A stretch of DNA of 30,565 bases from Firmicutes bacterium UBA5010 (GCA_002396645.1 DGYI01000062.1:1-30565), one strand, 5' to 3'. Numbered from the stretch's first letter, positions 7,126-15,931 are shown. Numbers and translations are program-made. The notes: generated by a model not told the origin, from the letters alone.

Positions 7126-8029
7126 AATTTGTTACAAACACCTCCTGAGAATCAGTCTTTATCGTATTATCGTTAAAACTGATATAATTACTCTTAATAT
7201 CATACACAGTATATTTTTTTGCCCATTCCGAAAATGTTCTATTAATTTTACCTTTGTGCATAATAAGATTGGTAATACCAAACTTAACACCTTTATCATT
7301 AAGCCCGTCAAGATATTCACATAGCTCTTTTTCCCTATCTTCATTCCATAGTTTGTTATACTCACTCATAGAAATCAAATATGGCGGGTCTAAGAATACA
7401 TAAGAATTTTTTTCAAATTTTACTCTTTCCAAGAAAGAAATATAGTCCATGTTGAAAAATTCAATTTCATGTTGGTTAACAAATTCTAAATAATTATTCA
7501 ACGCTTGATAAACATTGTTATTAAAATCTACATTGCCAACAGGTAAATTAAACTCTCCTTTTCCGTTAAATCTAATCATGTGATTGAACCCATATATCAA
7601 CAGCAAATATAACCTTAAGAGATCGGATTTATCGGCATTAAAATCCTTTCTCATGCGCAAATACGCATCTTTATTGTATTTGGAATAATATGTTTTTACA
7701 TATTTCTTTTTCAACTCATCCGGTACATACATTCCTCTATATGAACATGATAGGCCATAATAATCTGCCAATTCAAATAATCGATTAAACAATTCTTCCG
7801 GTTTGCCGGCATATTGTCCAATTTCCCGGTGCAAATCAACAACATATGTATTGACATCATTTAGTATATAAGAGCTGCTTTTTAAGTTTAAAAACGAACT
7901 GCCGCCCCCTACAAAGGGTTCAATATATTGATTTATATTTTGCGGCATTAATTTTTTCAATTGTGGCATTAGTTTATATTTATCACCAACATAAAAAAAT
8001 GGCGATCTGATTGTTTCACTCTTTTCCAC
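7115..8029 (-). CDS. D12-class DNA adenine methyltransferase (second modification gene)
   Basis: 304 residues. It is a Dam-like N6-adenine methyltransferase: RSPFFYVGDKYKL (SAM site; FYVGDK replaces the usual YPGGK), IEPFVGGGSSF, and DPPYLIS with D214 in the catalytic DPPY. The start is a GTG at 8029; the conserved RSPFF block at residue 8 rules out later ATGs, although the ribosome binding site is weak. It overlaps the preceding methylase by 14 bases and the endonuclease by 11, so all three form one operon. An asymmetric type IIS site needs each strand methylated separately, which explains the two methylases. This one probably modifies one strand of the endonuclease site. Confidence 0.88.
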   Translation of the reverse strand: MEKSETIRSPFFYVGDKYKLMPQLKKLMPQNINQYIEPFVGGGSSFLNLKSSSYILNDVNTYVVDLHREIGQYAGKPEELFNRLFELADYYGLSCSYRGMYVPDELKKKYVKTYYSKYNKDAYLRMRKDFNADKSDLLRLYLLLIYGFNHMIRFNGKGEFNLPVGNVDFNNNVYQALNNYLEFVNQHEIEFFNMDYISFLERVKFEKNSYVFLDPPYLISMSEYNKLWNEDREKELCEYLDGLNDKGVKFGITNLIMHKGKINRTFSEWAKKYTVYDIKSNYISFNDNTIKTDSQEVFVTNYER

Positions 8030-9035
8030 CTTTTACACCAACCTTTGTAATAAATACAAGCTCCTTATGATCATCAAACTCTGTTTTTCCTGCATTAAAA
8101 CATTGATGTTTTTTTTCATACACCATTGTTTCACCTTTACTGGATAAAATATTTTTTATTTCCTCAAGTGTTATTTTGTTTTGAGATGAACTGCTTTTAG
8201 AATTAAATGTATTGTTATATGTAACAATAATATATTTAACATCTAAATTATCTATTAAATCTCCAAAAACCTCCGGCGCGTTTTTTCTGCAATAATCACT
8301 CATATTTTCTGCTTTAGGCTTTAATGCAGTTCCTTCAAGTTTTGGTTTTTTCCATAGCGTTACATTTTCCAACACATGATAAAATCTGCTGTATTGTCGG
8401 CTATTATATGGGGGATCCACAAAAGCTATATCTGCATGTATTTTCCTAGCTAATGTGTTTGAATCTTCTCGATAAATTTCAAATTTTTCACCGCAATTTT
8501 CAGGTTTTATTAACTCATACTTAAATCTATCATTTATACTGTCAATTTTTCTATAAGCATCATAATGTCCTACTGTATTAGCAACCTTATCCATAGAATA
8601 TAGTAAGGATGCCAATAAAATAAAATATTCTCTGTCCGATAAAAGCTTTTTATTTCTTTTAATATCTTCTCTTATATATCCAATGATTTTTGCATCATAC
8701 TCGGAAAAGTATTTAGCTCCGAAATTTTCAGAAAAATAATTCTTATTTAGTTTCTTTGCATGCAAGCTCTGATATTTTTGTTCGTGCTGTTTAATTGTAT
8801 CAGGATTATATTGCCCTGTTCCAAAGAATGCATTATATATAATTTCATTGGAATACAAAAAATCATTCATAATAATATGTGAAAAGTGCTTTTTCATTCT
8901 ATCACTTACAACACCTGTTCCGGCAAAAACATCAAAAAAAGTCTCGCCTTCACAATTTTCTGTAATTAACTCCTCTATCCAATCAAGCAGCTTATATTTA
9001 CTTCCGGTATATCTTCTGTTGCTTATGCTAAACAT
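8016..9035 (-). CDS. D12-class DNA adenine methyltransferase (first modification gene, M.FokI-N-like)
   Basis: 339 residues. RRYTGSKYKLLDWI and FFDVFAGTGVVSDRM form the SAM pocket. DPPYNSRQYSRFYHVLENV (D207 first) is the variant catalytic block I associate with the N-terminal methylase half of M.FokI-type enzymes. It differs clearly from the second methylase, so the pair is not a recent duplication; each probably methylates a different strand of an asymmetric site. It is the first gene of the operon and follows AGAGGATGTATACGT before its ATG at 9035. No separate controller gene is visible, so gene order and overlap may be the only delay on the nuclease. Confidence 0.88.
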   Translation of the reverse strand: MFSISNRRYTGSKYKLLDWIEELITENCEGETFFDVFAGTGVVSDRMKKHFSHIIMNDFLYSNEIIYNAFFGTGQYNPDTIKQHEQKYQSLHAKKLNKNYFSENFGAKYFSEYDAKIIGYIREDIKRNKKLLSDREYFILLASLLYSMDKVANTVGHYDAYRKIDSINDRFKYELIKPENCGEKFEIYREDSNTLARKIHADIAFVDPPYNSRQYSRFYHVLENVTLWKKPKLEGTALKPKAENMSDYCRKNAPEVFGDLIDNLDVKYIIVTYNNTFNSKSSSSQNKITLEEIKNILSSKGETMVYEKKHQCFNAGKTEFDDHKELVFITKVGVKGGKE

Positions 9036-9236
9036 ACGTATACATCCTCTTCTTCTATTTAATTTTTCTTCTATTAATACGCTTTTTTGAGGATAAAAGA
9101 ATCAAGCATATCATACTTTTTTAATATATATTATTATATTAATTTATCTGAATAATTGCAAGTATTATTTATGAACATCTGTTCGATTTTCCTTTTAAGA
9201 ACTTCTACAATATACCTTTAACTTATCGGCTTTTAT

Positions 9237-9245
9237 TGGTATAAT
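9237..9245 (+). promoter_or_regulatory. Extended -10 promoter for the thymidylate-kinase-like gene
   Basis: TGGTATAAT matches the extended -10 consensus (TG-N-TATAAT), 36 bases before the start codon. The -35 position (TTTAAC at 9217-9222) is poor, as is usual for extended -10 promoters. Confidence 0.55.
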
Positions 9246-9280
9246 ATTGTTAAGAATTTACTATCTTGAGGACAAAAATT

Positions 9281-10066
9281 ATGAAAAACATTATTTTTAT
9301 TGAAGGTGTATCAGGCGTTGGCAAATCAACCACTGTGTGTGCATTGAACAAAAAATTATGTAATCTTGGTTATACTGTGAGATATCATATCGAGGGCGAT
9401 TCTGACAGTCCGCTTGATTTATGCTGGACTGCCTATCTGACTATAGCTGAGTATGAAAATCTTTTGCTTTCATATCCTATGTTTGCACCTGAATTTTCTA
9501 AAAATATCATCTTTCAAGGAGATTATATTCTTCTTAGATATCAGGTCGGGCGAACGGGAATATATTCACAAGAAATTAATGAAAAATTGCATAACCGTGA
9601 GCTGTGTTACAATCCAACCAATGCAGAACCGTTGTCAAAGTTTACTGAGGTTTTTTTTAATCTCTGGCAGAGGTTCGGAGAAAGTGATAATAATTTTGAT
9701 TTTGAAATTTTTGATGCTTCTCTTGTAAGTCATATGACAAATGATTTAATTCGCAATTATAATGCATCTAAAGATGAAATAGCAAGACATTTGAATGCTT
9801 TATTACAAACTGTAGAGCATTTTAATCCGATTATATTTTATTTATCTACGGATAATGTTCTTGAACGTTTAATCAAAGCACGTCAAAGTCGCGGGCAAAC
9901 TCCTCTTACTGATAAACAAATTGAATTTTGGAAAAAACGAAAAAATATTGACTTGTCTGTCTTGCCAAGACTTTCAATTAAACCACATATTATAGACATC
10001 TCTAAAGAAAATTGGGATTCTGCCATTAACGAGATAGTATTAAAAACAACAAAATATAATATATAA
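9281..10066 (+). CDS. Thymidylate-kinase-like P-loop protein
   Basis: 261 residues from the ATG at 9281, with TTGAGGAC as ribosome binding site; a longer TTG-initiated reading would consume that site. The N-terminus IIFIEGVSGVGKSTT contains a Walker A motif (residues 9-17), as in dTMP kinases and related nucleoside kinases. The rest lacks the typical TMK DRY/LID motifs that I can identify, but has a C-terminal LERLIKARQSRGQTPLT segment that could be an arginine-rich lid. It could phosphorylate a nucleotide or a small molecule such as an antibiotic; the substrate is unknown. It is a single gene with its own promoter and a terminator right after it. Confidence 0.75.
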   Translation: MKNIIFIEGVSGVGKSTTVCALNKKLCNLGYTVRYHIEGDSDSPLDLCWTAYLTIAEYENLLLSYPMFAPEFSKNIIFQGDYILLRYQVGRTGIYSQEINEKLHNRELCYNPTNAEPLSKFTEVFFNLWQRFGESDNNFDFEIFDASLVSHMTNDLIRNYNASKDEIARHLNALLQTVEHFNPIIFYLSTDNVLERLIKARQSRGQTPLTDKQIEFWKKRKNIDLSVLPRLSIKPHIIDISKENWDSAINEIVLKTTKYNI

Positions 10067-10121
10067 AATAGAAATTCAGCATTACTTTATTAGCGATTTA
10101 ATATGTTTAAAATCAAAGCTA

Positions 10122-10153
10122 AAGGTATAGGAGATGTTCCTATACCTTATTTT
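10122..10153 (+). terminator. Terminator after the kinase-like gene
   Basis: Perfect 11-bp stem AAGGTATAGGA/TCCTATACCTT (10122-10132 and 10138-10148) with a 5-base loop, followed by ATTTTAC. It lies about 55 bases beyond the stop codon, in the gap between two convergent genes. Confidence 0.75.
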
Positions 10154-10251
10154 ACATTCTTAAAATCAATCCTTGTCATATGCCATTCTCATAAAATTCT
10201 TTGCACTCATGAATTTTACTTCAATAGATTCTTCACTCTGATTATTATAAA

Positions 10252-10785
10252 TCACTGTTTACATTTAATTTCTTCTGCCAATATTTTATTCATTTCTTTC
10301 CTGCTTTTTATATGTAAAAATTCTTTTTCAGGATATTTCTCATGTAAGTCTAAAATTGTTTTTCGCCCTTTTTTAGGAAAAATCCATATCCACTTATAAA
10401 AATCCAATGTGCCTTTGCTGAACAATTTTGGCTCATTAAGATACTCAGGCAAATCTGAACGTTTTTTCCCCATTCTCATAAGTGCGCTTAAAATACAGAT
10501 ATAACGATTAATATCAAGAAAGACTATTAAGTCGGAAGCGGTAAATCTCAATTCTAATGTACCGTTATAGTTGCCATCAATAATCCATTGCTTTTCTTCT
10601 ATTAATTCCTTTTGTCTTATTATCCATTCATCTCTTGGCGTTTGGACCCAATCAGGCTTCCAAAATTCATTGTCGAGATGTATAAGCTTATATCCTGTTT
10701 TCTCAGCCAGTTTTTTTGAAAACCAGCTTTTTCCGCTGCCAGAACATCCAACCACAATTATTTTGTTATATTTATAAAATTTCAT
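10252..10785 (-). CDS. FlaR-like P-loop kinase-family protein
   Basis: 177 residues. Walker A GCSGSGKS (13-20) is followed by a pattern found in the adenylate-kinase-like proteins often annotated as FlaR or DNA topology modulation protein: GYKLIHLDNEFWKPDW, then WIIDGNYNGTLELRFTASD, then IVFLDINRYICILSALMR. Those names are historical; the family probably phosphorylates a small molecule, substrate unknown. It begins 52 bases after the aldo/keto reductase gene with no terminator between, so it may be the third gene of a leftward unit. Length is normal for the family. Confidence 0.85.
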   Translation of the reverse strand: MKFYKYNKIIVVGCSGSGKSWFSKKLAEKTGYKLIHLDNEFWKPDWVQTPRDEWIIRQKELIEEKQWIIDGNYNGTLELRFTASDLIVFLDINRYICILSALMRMGKKRSDLPEYLNEPKLFSKGTLDFYKWIWIFPKKGRKTILDLHEKYPEKEFLHIKSRKEMNKILAEEIKCKQ

Positions 10786-10837
10786 ATCAAACCTCGCAAA
10801 ATTAAATTCGAGCAGGCTTAGATTCAGAGTTCTTCAT

Positions 10838-11986
10838 CTATAATCCAAATATATTTTCTGCTGACTTCATATTTTCTATAATTGCCACATCAAATGGACA
10901 TCTGGTTTCACAGGCACCACATTGTATACATTCTCCCGCATGATGCTTAAGCACCATATAATGCTCTCTGACTGTTTCAGGAAGCTCTCTTTGTGCCTTT
11001 GTCAGATTCAGAAATTTAGTGACAGATGCTATATCTATATGCTTTGGACAAGGTGCACAGTGACTGCAATACATACAGTGTCCCTTCCAGCTGATATTCG
11101 GAAAAGAAGCAAACGCCAAGGCATAGTCCTTTTCTTCATCGGAAGCATCTTCATAAGAGATGCTCGTTTTTAACTCATCTTCCGTATGTGCTCCAACCAA
11201 AACAGTGGCTACAGCCGGGCGGGTGAGGGCATAGTGAAGACATTGATTCGATGTAAGTGCTTTTCCTGCCGGAGATAATGTTTCATCAAGCAAATCACCG
11301 CCTCCAAATGCTTTCATAACTGTAATTCCTACACCCAGACGCTGACAAGTTTCATACAGCTCCTGACGTTCAGGATTCATATTCACTAATGGTTCTTTAT
11401 AGTTTTCATCCTTCCACAATTCTTCTATATCTTCGCTTGCAGGCTGCAAATCATAGCAAGGGTTTACACTGAACATTAAGACCTCAATATAACCGCTTTT
11501 TACAGCTTCCATAGCTACATGAGGATTGTGGCTGCTCAATCCAATATGGCGGATACTTCCGTTCTTCTTCAATTCCAATGCATACTGCAATACAGGTCCT
11601 TTTAATATATCTTCCCAATCCTGCATAGAATCCACATAGTGAATCATACCCACATCTATATATTCTGTCTGCAGAAGCGAAAGCATTTCCTGAAAGCCTT
11701 CTTTCACCTCTTTTATATCCCGAGTACGTTTGTACTGACCATTTTTCCAGATAGAACAGATATGTGACTGAATGATAAATTTTTCTCTTCGTCCTAATAA
11801 TGCGTTTCCAACACTGGATCGTATCTCGGGATTAGATGTATAAAGGTCAAAATAGTTAATGCCGTTTTCTTCTGCCATATCTAAAAGCATCTTCGTATTC
11901 TGACAATGATTCCCGGAAAATCCTTCACATCCTATGCTAATCTCACTTACCAGTAATCCTGTGTTCCCTAAATATCGGTAATTCAT
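10838..11986 (-). CDS. Aldo/keto reductase-fold protein with C-terminal 4Fe-4S domain
   Basis: 382 residues. The N-terminal 300 form an aldo/keto reductase barrel (YRYLGNTGLLVSEISIGC, HIGLSSHNPHVAMEAV, TVLVGAHTEDEL). The C-terminus carries two cysteine clusters, CMYCSHCAPCP and CIQCGACETRCP, typical of a ferredoxin-like 4Fe-4S module. The reductase tetrad is degenerate: D47 and H116 are kept, but Asn52 stands at the Tyr position by alignment with F-D-x4-Y, and His75 stands where Lys is expected. Ordinary NADPH-dependent carbonyl reduction is thus doubtful; electron transfer through the Fe-S centres is an alternative. Start at 11986 has GGGGAGAAG upstream. It lies 39 bases after the lipoprotein gene. 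Confidence 0.85.
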   Translation of the reverse strand: MNYRYLGNTGLLVSEISIGCEGFSGNHCQNTKMLLDMAEENGINYFDLYTSNPEIRSSVGNALLGRREKFIIQSHICSIWKNGQYKRTRDIKEVKEGFQEMLSLLQTEYIDVGMIHYVDSMQDWEDILKGPVLQYALELKKNGSIRHIGLSSHNPHVAMEAVKSGYIEVLMFSVNPCYDLQPASEDIEELWKDENYKEPLVNMNPERQELYETCQRLGVGITVMKAFGGGDLLDETLSPAGKALTSNQCLHYALTRPAVATVLVGAHTEDELKTSISYEDASDEEKDYALAFASFPNISWKGHCMYCSHCAPCPKHIDIASVTKFLNLTKAQRELPETVREHYMVLKHHAGECIQCGACETRCPFDVAIIENMKSAENIFGL

Positions 11987-12025
11987 AAATTTCTTCTCCC
12001 CTTATGATTCTTCCTTTTATATACC

Positions 12026-14335
12026 TTATTTAATTTCTATTCCGCCCCACTCAATAACTGTGAATCCATTTCTTTCAAATGCAGATAATATAGGCTCTTC
12101 TATTTCTACAAATTCATCTAAAGCTTTGTATACCATGAAAATTCTTAAAATGCTGTCGGGTTTTGGACTTATGCTTAGTTTAGCACTATTTTCATATTCA
12201 TCTGTCTGGAATGTGATTAAATTGTATTTGTTATTTTGCATATGAGGAAGCCAATAAACAATAAATTCATTTAATTCTTTCGGAGTCAATCCCAGATACT
12301 CTAATTTCTCTTGTAAGAATCGTATAGTATCTGTTCCTTTTACTACAAAGCCTTTTGACATATCCCAAGAGTTATCTCCTATGCCTTCCCAATATAGGTA
12401 TGAGTATTCTCTGCCATCATCCTTGTTAATCAATGTTCCATCTGTTCTTGCGGTTACTTCCCAGCCGTTTTTATATGTTGGATATGTACATGTTAAGGCA
12501 CCATCCAGATCTAAGCTAACAGAGACTTCTGTTTCTTTTTCAGGATACAGGTATATAACAGGCTTTGCAAAGCCTCCCAGGAATTCAAAATAGTATTTAT
12601 ATGTTTCAGGGCTGTATTCACCCAGATAGTATGCATCAACCAGATACGCCAGCTCATGATGTATCATTCTCTCATTTATTTCTTTTTGCGATATTTTCTC
12701 ATAATCGGCTAAATTTACAATCCAATCAGAGAATAGATTGAAAGCTGTGTCTTTCATATCCTCACAATAATCCTGCTTTAAATACCCAAAGAAAGCCCAT
12801 GTTCCATACGGATATGTTATACCGTTCCATGTATAGTATGTCATGGTATCTCCTCTTTCTTCAAAATATTCTGTGCTTTCTTCAAACTCCATTAGCTCGC
12901 CGAAATAATAATAGTTTGTAATTGTTTTCTCGGCATCATTAGGGTCTTTGACAATTTCTGCTCTGAAAGCTTCGGTAAATATCAATTTGTCCCCTTCTAA
13001 TTTAAACAGATAGTCTGTATCTTCAACTTTGTTATTTTGTCTGTTTTTATATGACATATTAAACCATGCTTTTGAGCCATCGTCTGATTTCTTTATTGCT
13101 ATTATGTTGCTTAAATTGTCTACAACTCTATGATAATTATATATGGTATCAATATATTTCAAATTATTATCATTAATTCTGTATACTTCTACGTCTACAG
13201 CATTCTCAGCTCTGCCGTAAAAATCAGTATAAGCGGATTTTCTGGAAACTAACAGCTCCGGGAACGTGTCAAAATCTAAATCGAGCAATACAATTCCCAC
13301 AGTTTTTTCATTTATTATAATATCTAAATTAGCTATTAATGCATCATATACTATTTTCATATTTGGATCCTTGCTTTTATCTCCAAAGTCTAAATCTATA
13401 GATTTTGTCAAAATATCAGCCGTATCCTTGCTTATAGGAGTACATTTTGTTAATACTCCCGTATTTGTATACTCTGCCTTATCTGCATCTACTTTATATT
13501 TTACTAATAAACTATCGGCCTCTATTGTAGCATAGACATAATCAGGTCCTATATCATTGAAGCTGTTAATATTTTCTTTTGTATTTTGTCCTGTCATATC
13601 TATATCAATTTCACAATTAAATTCCAGAGTATCAGCCTTTATATTCAGACCATTAATATTGAACTTGCACAAATCATCTTTTTCATGGTAAACAGGTATC
13701 CCGTACATATAAGCGGGGTCGATTATAACATTAAATGTTTTGCCGTCATCATTTTCCTTTATAAATGCATTGAAAGTAACCTGCCACATATCATATCCAA
13801 AGTTAAAATCCTCAACCTTTATCATTTGAGATTTTTCGCTGTAGCCGTTAAACCTTGCATATGGCGAAAGTTGTCTGATAGTAATCGGAGTTTCATAGTT
13901 TTGAATACTATCATAGCTTTCTTCTTTTATGCTCTGCTGAATCTGGTCAGTTTTATATTTATCGTCATGGCCTTCACAGTACAGTATTTTTGTAGAATTT
14001 CTTACAAAACTATAATAATCATTAAAATAAGCAGTATTGGACGAAATTTGTGCATCCGCTAAATTAAAGCTGATTACGTGTTTGTTCATAACTTTATTGA
14101 TATTGATAAAGCTTAGTTTCTCAGGCTCTACTTCTTCTAATGGTATAAAATCGTTATTATTTTTCCCAGCCTCTGAGGAATCATCTTTTTCTTGTGACGT
14201 TTTATCATCTTCTTCTACATTAGAATCCGAGCTTACATTTATGTCATCCGCATTGCCCGGAGTAACTTTTTTACAGCTAATAAAGCTAACTGCTACTAAT
14301 AAAAAAATACATGCAGCATAAATATACTTTTTCAT
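12026..14335 (-). CDS. Large secreted lipoprotein of unknown function
   Basis: 769 residues. The N-terminus has two lysines, a hydrophobic stretch and a lipobox ending in Cys21 (AVSFISC), followed by a Ser/Asp/Glu-rich linker (about 25-65), so it should be anchored outside the membrane. Residues about 330-450 (IVLLDLDFDTFPELLVS) resemble the calcium- or repeat-like acidic blocks seen in extracellular clostridial proteins. The C-terminal 190 residues form a distinct module (KPVIYLYPEKETEVSVSL, YSYLYWEG, FIVYWLPHMQ, GFTVIEWGG) that I recognise as recurring in clostridial surface proteins without a known role. Start ATG at 14335 follows AGAGGTTATT. It may be co-transcribed with the reductase downstream. 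Confidence 0.8.
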   Translation of the reverse strand: MKKYIYAACIFLLVAVSFISCKKVTPGNADDINVSSDSNVEEDDKTSQEKDDSSEAGKNNNDFIPLEEVEPEKLSFININKVMNKHVISFNLADAQISSNTAYFNDYYSFVRNSTKILYCEGHDDKYKTDQIQQSIKEESYDSIQNYETPITIRQLSPYARFNGYSEKSQMIKVEDFNFGYDMWQVTFNAFIKENDDGKTFNVIIDPAYMYGIPVYHEKDDLCKFNINGLNIKADTLEFNCEIDIDMTGQNTKENINSFNDIGPDYVYATIEADSLLVKYKVDADKAEYTNTGVLTKCTPISKDTADILTKSIDLDFGDKSKDPNMKIVYDALIANLDIIINEKTVGIVLLDLDFDTFPELLVSRKSAYTDFYGRAENAVDVEVYRINDNNLKYIDTIYNYHRVVDNLSNIIAIKKSDDGSKAWFNMSYKNRQNNKVEDTDYLFKLEGDKLIFTEAFRAEIVKDPNDAEKTITNYYYFGELMEFEESTEYFEERGDTMTYYTWNGITYPYGTWAFFGYLKQDYCEDMKDTAFNLFSDWIVNLADYEKISQKEINERMIHHELAYLVDAYYLGEYSPETYKYYFEFLGGFAKPVIYLYPEKETEVSVSLDLDGALTCTYPTYKNGWEVTARTDGTLINKDDGREYSYLYWEGIGDNSWDMSKGFVVKGTDTIRFLQEKLEYLGLTPKELNEFIVYWLPHMQNNKYNLITFQTDEYENSAKLSISPKPDSILRIFMVYKALDEFVEIEEPILSAFERNGFTVIEWGGIEIK

Positions 14336-14368
14336 TATAAATAACCTCTTTTCTGATTTAATAGAAAA

Positions 14369-14397
14369 TATTTATATATGTTAATTTATAGTGTCAA
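14369..14397 (-). promoter_or_regulatory. Promoter of the lipoprotein gene
   Basis: On the minus strand TTGACA (14392-14397) is followed after 17 bases by TAAATA (14369-14374), 33 bases before the start codon. The -35 is perfect and the -10 is weak. Confidence 0.5.
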
Positions 14398-14592
14398 TTG
14401 ATGTTTAATACAAGTGTAATATAGGTTCTGAGTTAAACAAATCGTATCATTATTTTAAAAATATTTATTAACTTTAATATAACACAATCATAGTTAATTT
14501 TCCACCCGGTTTTATTTAATAAATAATATAAGCATCAATATAAACTTATTATATATCTTCTAACAATGCAATATATGTTATCATTTGAATAA
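14398..14592. other. AT-rich divergent intergenic stretch
   Basis: About 195 very AT-rich bases lie between the divergent promoters of the lipoprotein gene and msrAB. I see no open frame, tRNA or strong hairpin here. Together with the flanking promoters and palindrome it accounts for the 350-base gap between those genes. Confidence 0.5.
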
Positions 14593-14620
14593 TTGACAGA
14601 CCCAATGTAAATAATATATC
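14593..14620 (+). promoter_or_regulatory. Promoter of msrAB
   Basis: TTGACA (14593-14598) is followed after 16 bases by TATATC (14615-14620). A second possible -10, TATAAT at 14657-14662, lies closer to the gene but lacks a good -35. Both are compatible with the msrAB start at 14687. Confidence 0.5.
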
Positions 14621-14635
14621 ATAGTTTAAACTATG
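14620..14635. promoter_or_regulatory. 16-bp perfect palindrome at the msrAB promoter (operator candidate)
   Basis: CATAGTTTAAACTATG is its own reverse complement. It begins at the last base of the -10 box and covers the expected transcription start, the classic position for a repressor operator. It would also cover the -35 area of the alternative promoter. An oxidative-stress or methionine-status repressor is a reasonable guess, but no regulator gene is adjacent. Confidence 0.55.
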
Positions 14636-14686
14636 TTTAAGACATTTCAATTAAGATATAATATAAATAAAGAAAAGAGGTGTGCT

Positions 14687-15637
14687 ATGTCGGAAATTTA
14701 TCTTGCCGGCGGTTGTTTTTGGGGAACTGAGAAATATCTTTCATCGATTAATGGTGTTTTGTCCACACAGGTCGGTTATGCCAACGGAAGGACGAAAAAC
14801 CCAACATATGAGGAGGTGTGCCATCAGAATACAGGACATGCTGAAGTAGTGCGAGTTATCTATGATTCGGAAATAATTCCTCTGGCATTTTTGCTGGAAC
14901 TATATTATGAATCTATTGATCCTGTTTACATAAATCAGCAGGGCAATGATTGCGGTACACAGTACCGAACCGGTATCTATTATATTAATGACAAGGATTT
15001 AAAAGTTATTAAACTCTCCATTGAACAACTGCAAGAACGATACGATGAAGCTATTGCAATTGAGGTAGAGCCGCTGCACAATTTCAGTCCTGCTGAGGAA
15101 TATCATCAAAAGTATCTGGATAAACACCCGGAAGGCTATTGTCATATTTCACAAGCCAAGTTTGAAAAAGCAGCAAAAGCAGTTGTAAATTCACCTGTTT
15201 ATAAATCACCCGACGACGATACACTACGCAAAACACTGACTAAGGCGCAATACGAGGTAACGCAAAACAATGCTACCGAACCCCCGTTTCAAAATGAATT
15301 TTGGGATACCTTTCAACCCGGGATTTATGTGGATATCACAAGCGGTGAGCCACTATTTGCCTCAACTGACAAATTTGAATCAGGTTGCGGATGGCCTAGC
15401 TTTTCAAAACCTATTGATCCGAATGTAATTCACGAAAAATATGATAAGTCCTATGGAATGCACAGAACGGAAGTCCGTAGTCGTGCGGGAAATGCCCATT
15501 TAGGCCATGTATTTAATGATGGTCCAAAGAAAACAGGAGGATTACGGTACTGCATTAACAGTGCATCTTTGCGTTTTATTCCAAAAGAAGAGATGGAGCA
15601 GGAAGGATATGGATATCTTTTGGACTTGATTAAATGA
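14687..15637 (+). CDS. msrAB: Bifunctional methionine sulfoxide reductase MsrA-MsrB
   Basis: 316 residues from the ATG at 14687 (AAAGAGGTGTGCT upstream; the longer 14633 reading is rejected because it lacks a ribosome binding site). It repairs oxidised methionine in proteins: the A domain reduces the S form and the B domain the R form. The MsrA domain (about 1-160) has the catalytic GGCFWG (C10) and the QGNDCGTQYRTGIYY block. The MsrB domain (about 180-310) has SGCGWPSF, AHLGHVFNDGP and the catalytic RYCINSASLRF (C289). The zinc-binding CxxC pairs of some MsrB proteins are absent, a known variant. No signal peptide, so cytoplasmic. Order A then B is usual for Firmicute fusions. Confidence 0.95.
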   Translation: MSEIYLAGGCFWGTEKYLSSINGVLSTQVGYANGRTKNPTYEEVCHQNTGHAEVVRVIYDSEIIPLAFLLELYYESIDPVYINQQGNDCGTQYRTGIYYINDKDLKVIKLSIEQLQERYDEAIAIEVEPLHNFSPAEEYHQKYLDKHPEGYCHISQAKFEKAAKAVVNSPVYKSPDDDTLRKTLTKAQYEVTQNNATEPPFQNEFWDTFQPGIYVDITSGEPLFASTDKFESGCGWPSFSKPIDPNVIHEKYDKSYGMHRTEVRSRAGNAHLGHVFNDGPKKTGGLRYCINSASLRFIPKEEMEQEGYGYLLDLIK

Positions 15638-15682
15638 ATGATTTAAAGCAAATACAGATATATCTTATTAGATTTTTTATAT

Positions 15683-15737
15683 AAAAAGAGCACTTACTTA
15701 ATAGATAATTTATTTACCTGAAATCAGTGCCCTATTT
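15683..15737 (+). terminator. Weak possible terminator after msrAB
   Basis: AGAGCACT (15687-15694) can pair with AGTGCCCT (15726-15733) with one mismatch around a 31-base AT-rich loop, followed by ATTTTCTT. The pairing is imperfect and the loop long. The remaining 294 bases between msrAB and the PHP gene show nothing else I can support. Confidence 0.3.
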
Positions 15738-15931
15738 TCTTATGCATTATTGTTTATATATCAATCTCTTAATCTATTCTCTTTGATTATAATGCATCTA
15801 TATATTTATCATATAAAATTAAAGAAGCTAACCGCAACTGCATTTGGCTTATTTAATCAAAAAATTATGTAAGGATTATTAAAAGATTTTTATTGAAATT
15901 TTACAAGCAAGGCTTATGCTCGTAAATTTAC

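Noticed and set aside
10103..10399. A 98-codon plus-strand frame after the kinase-like gene
   Set aside because: It starts in front of the terminator hairpin, has no ribosome binding site and overlaps the FlaR-like gene in antisense.
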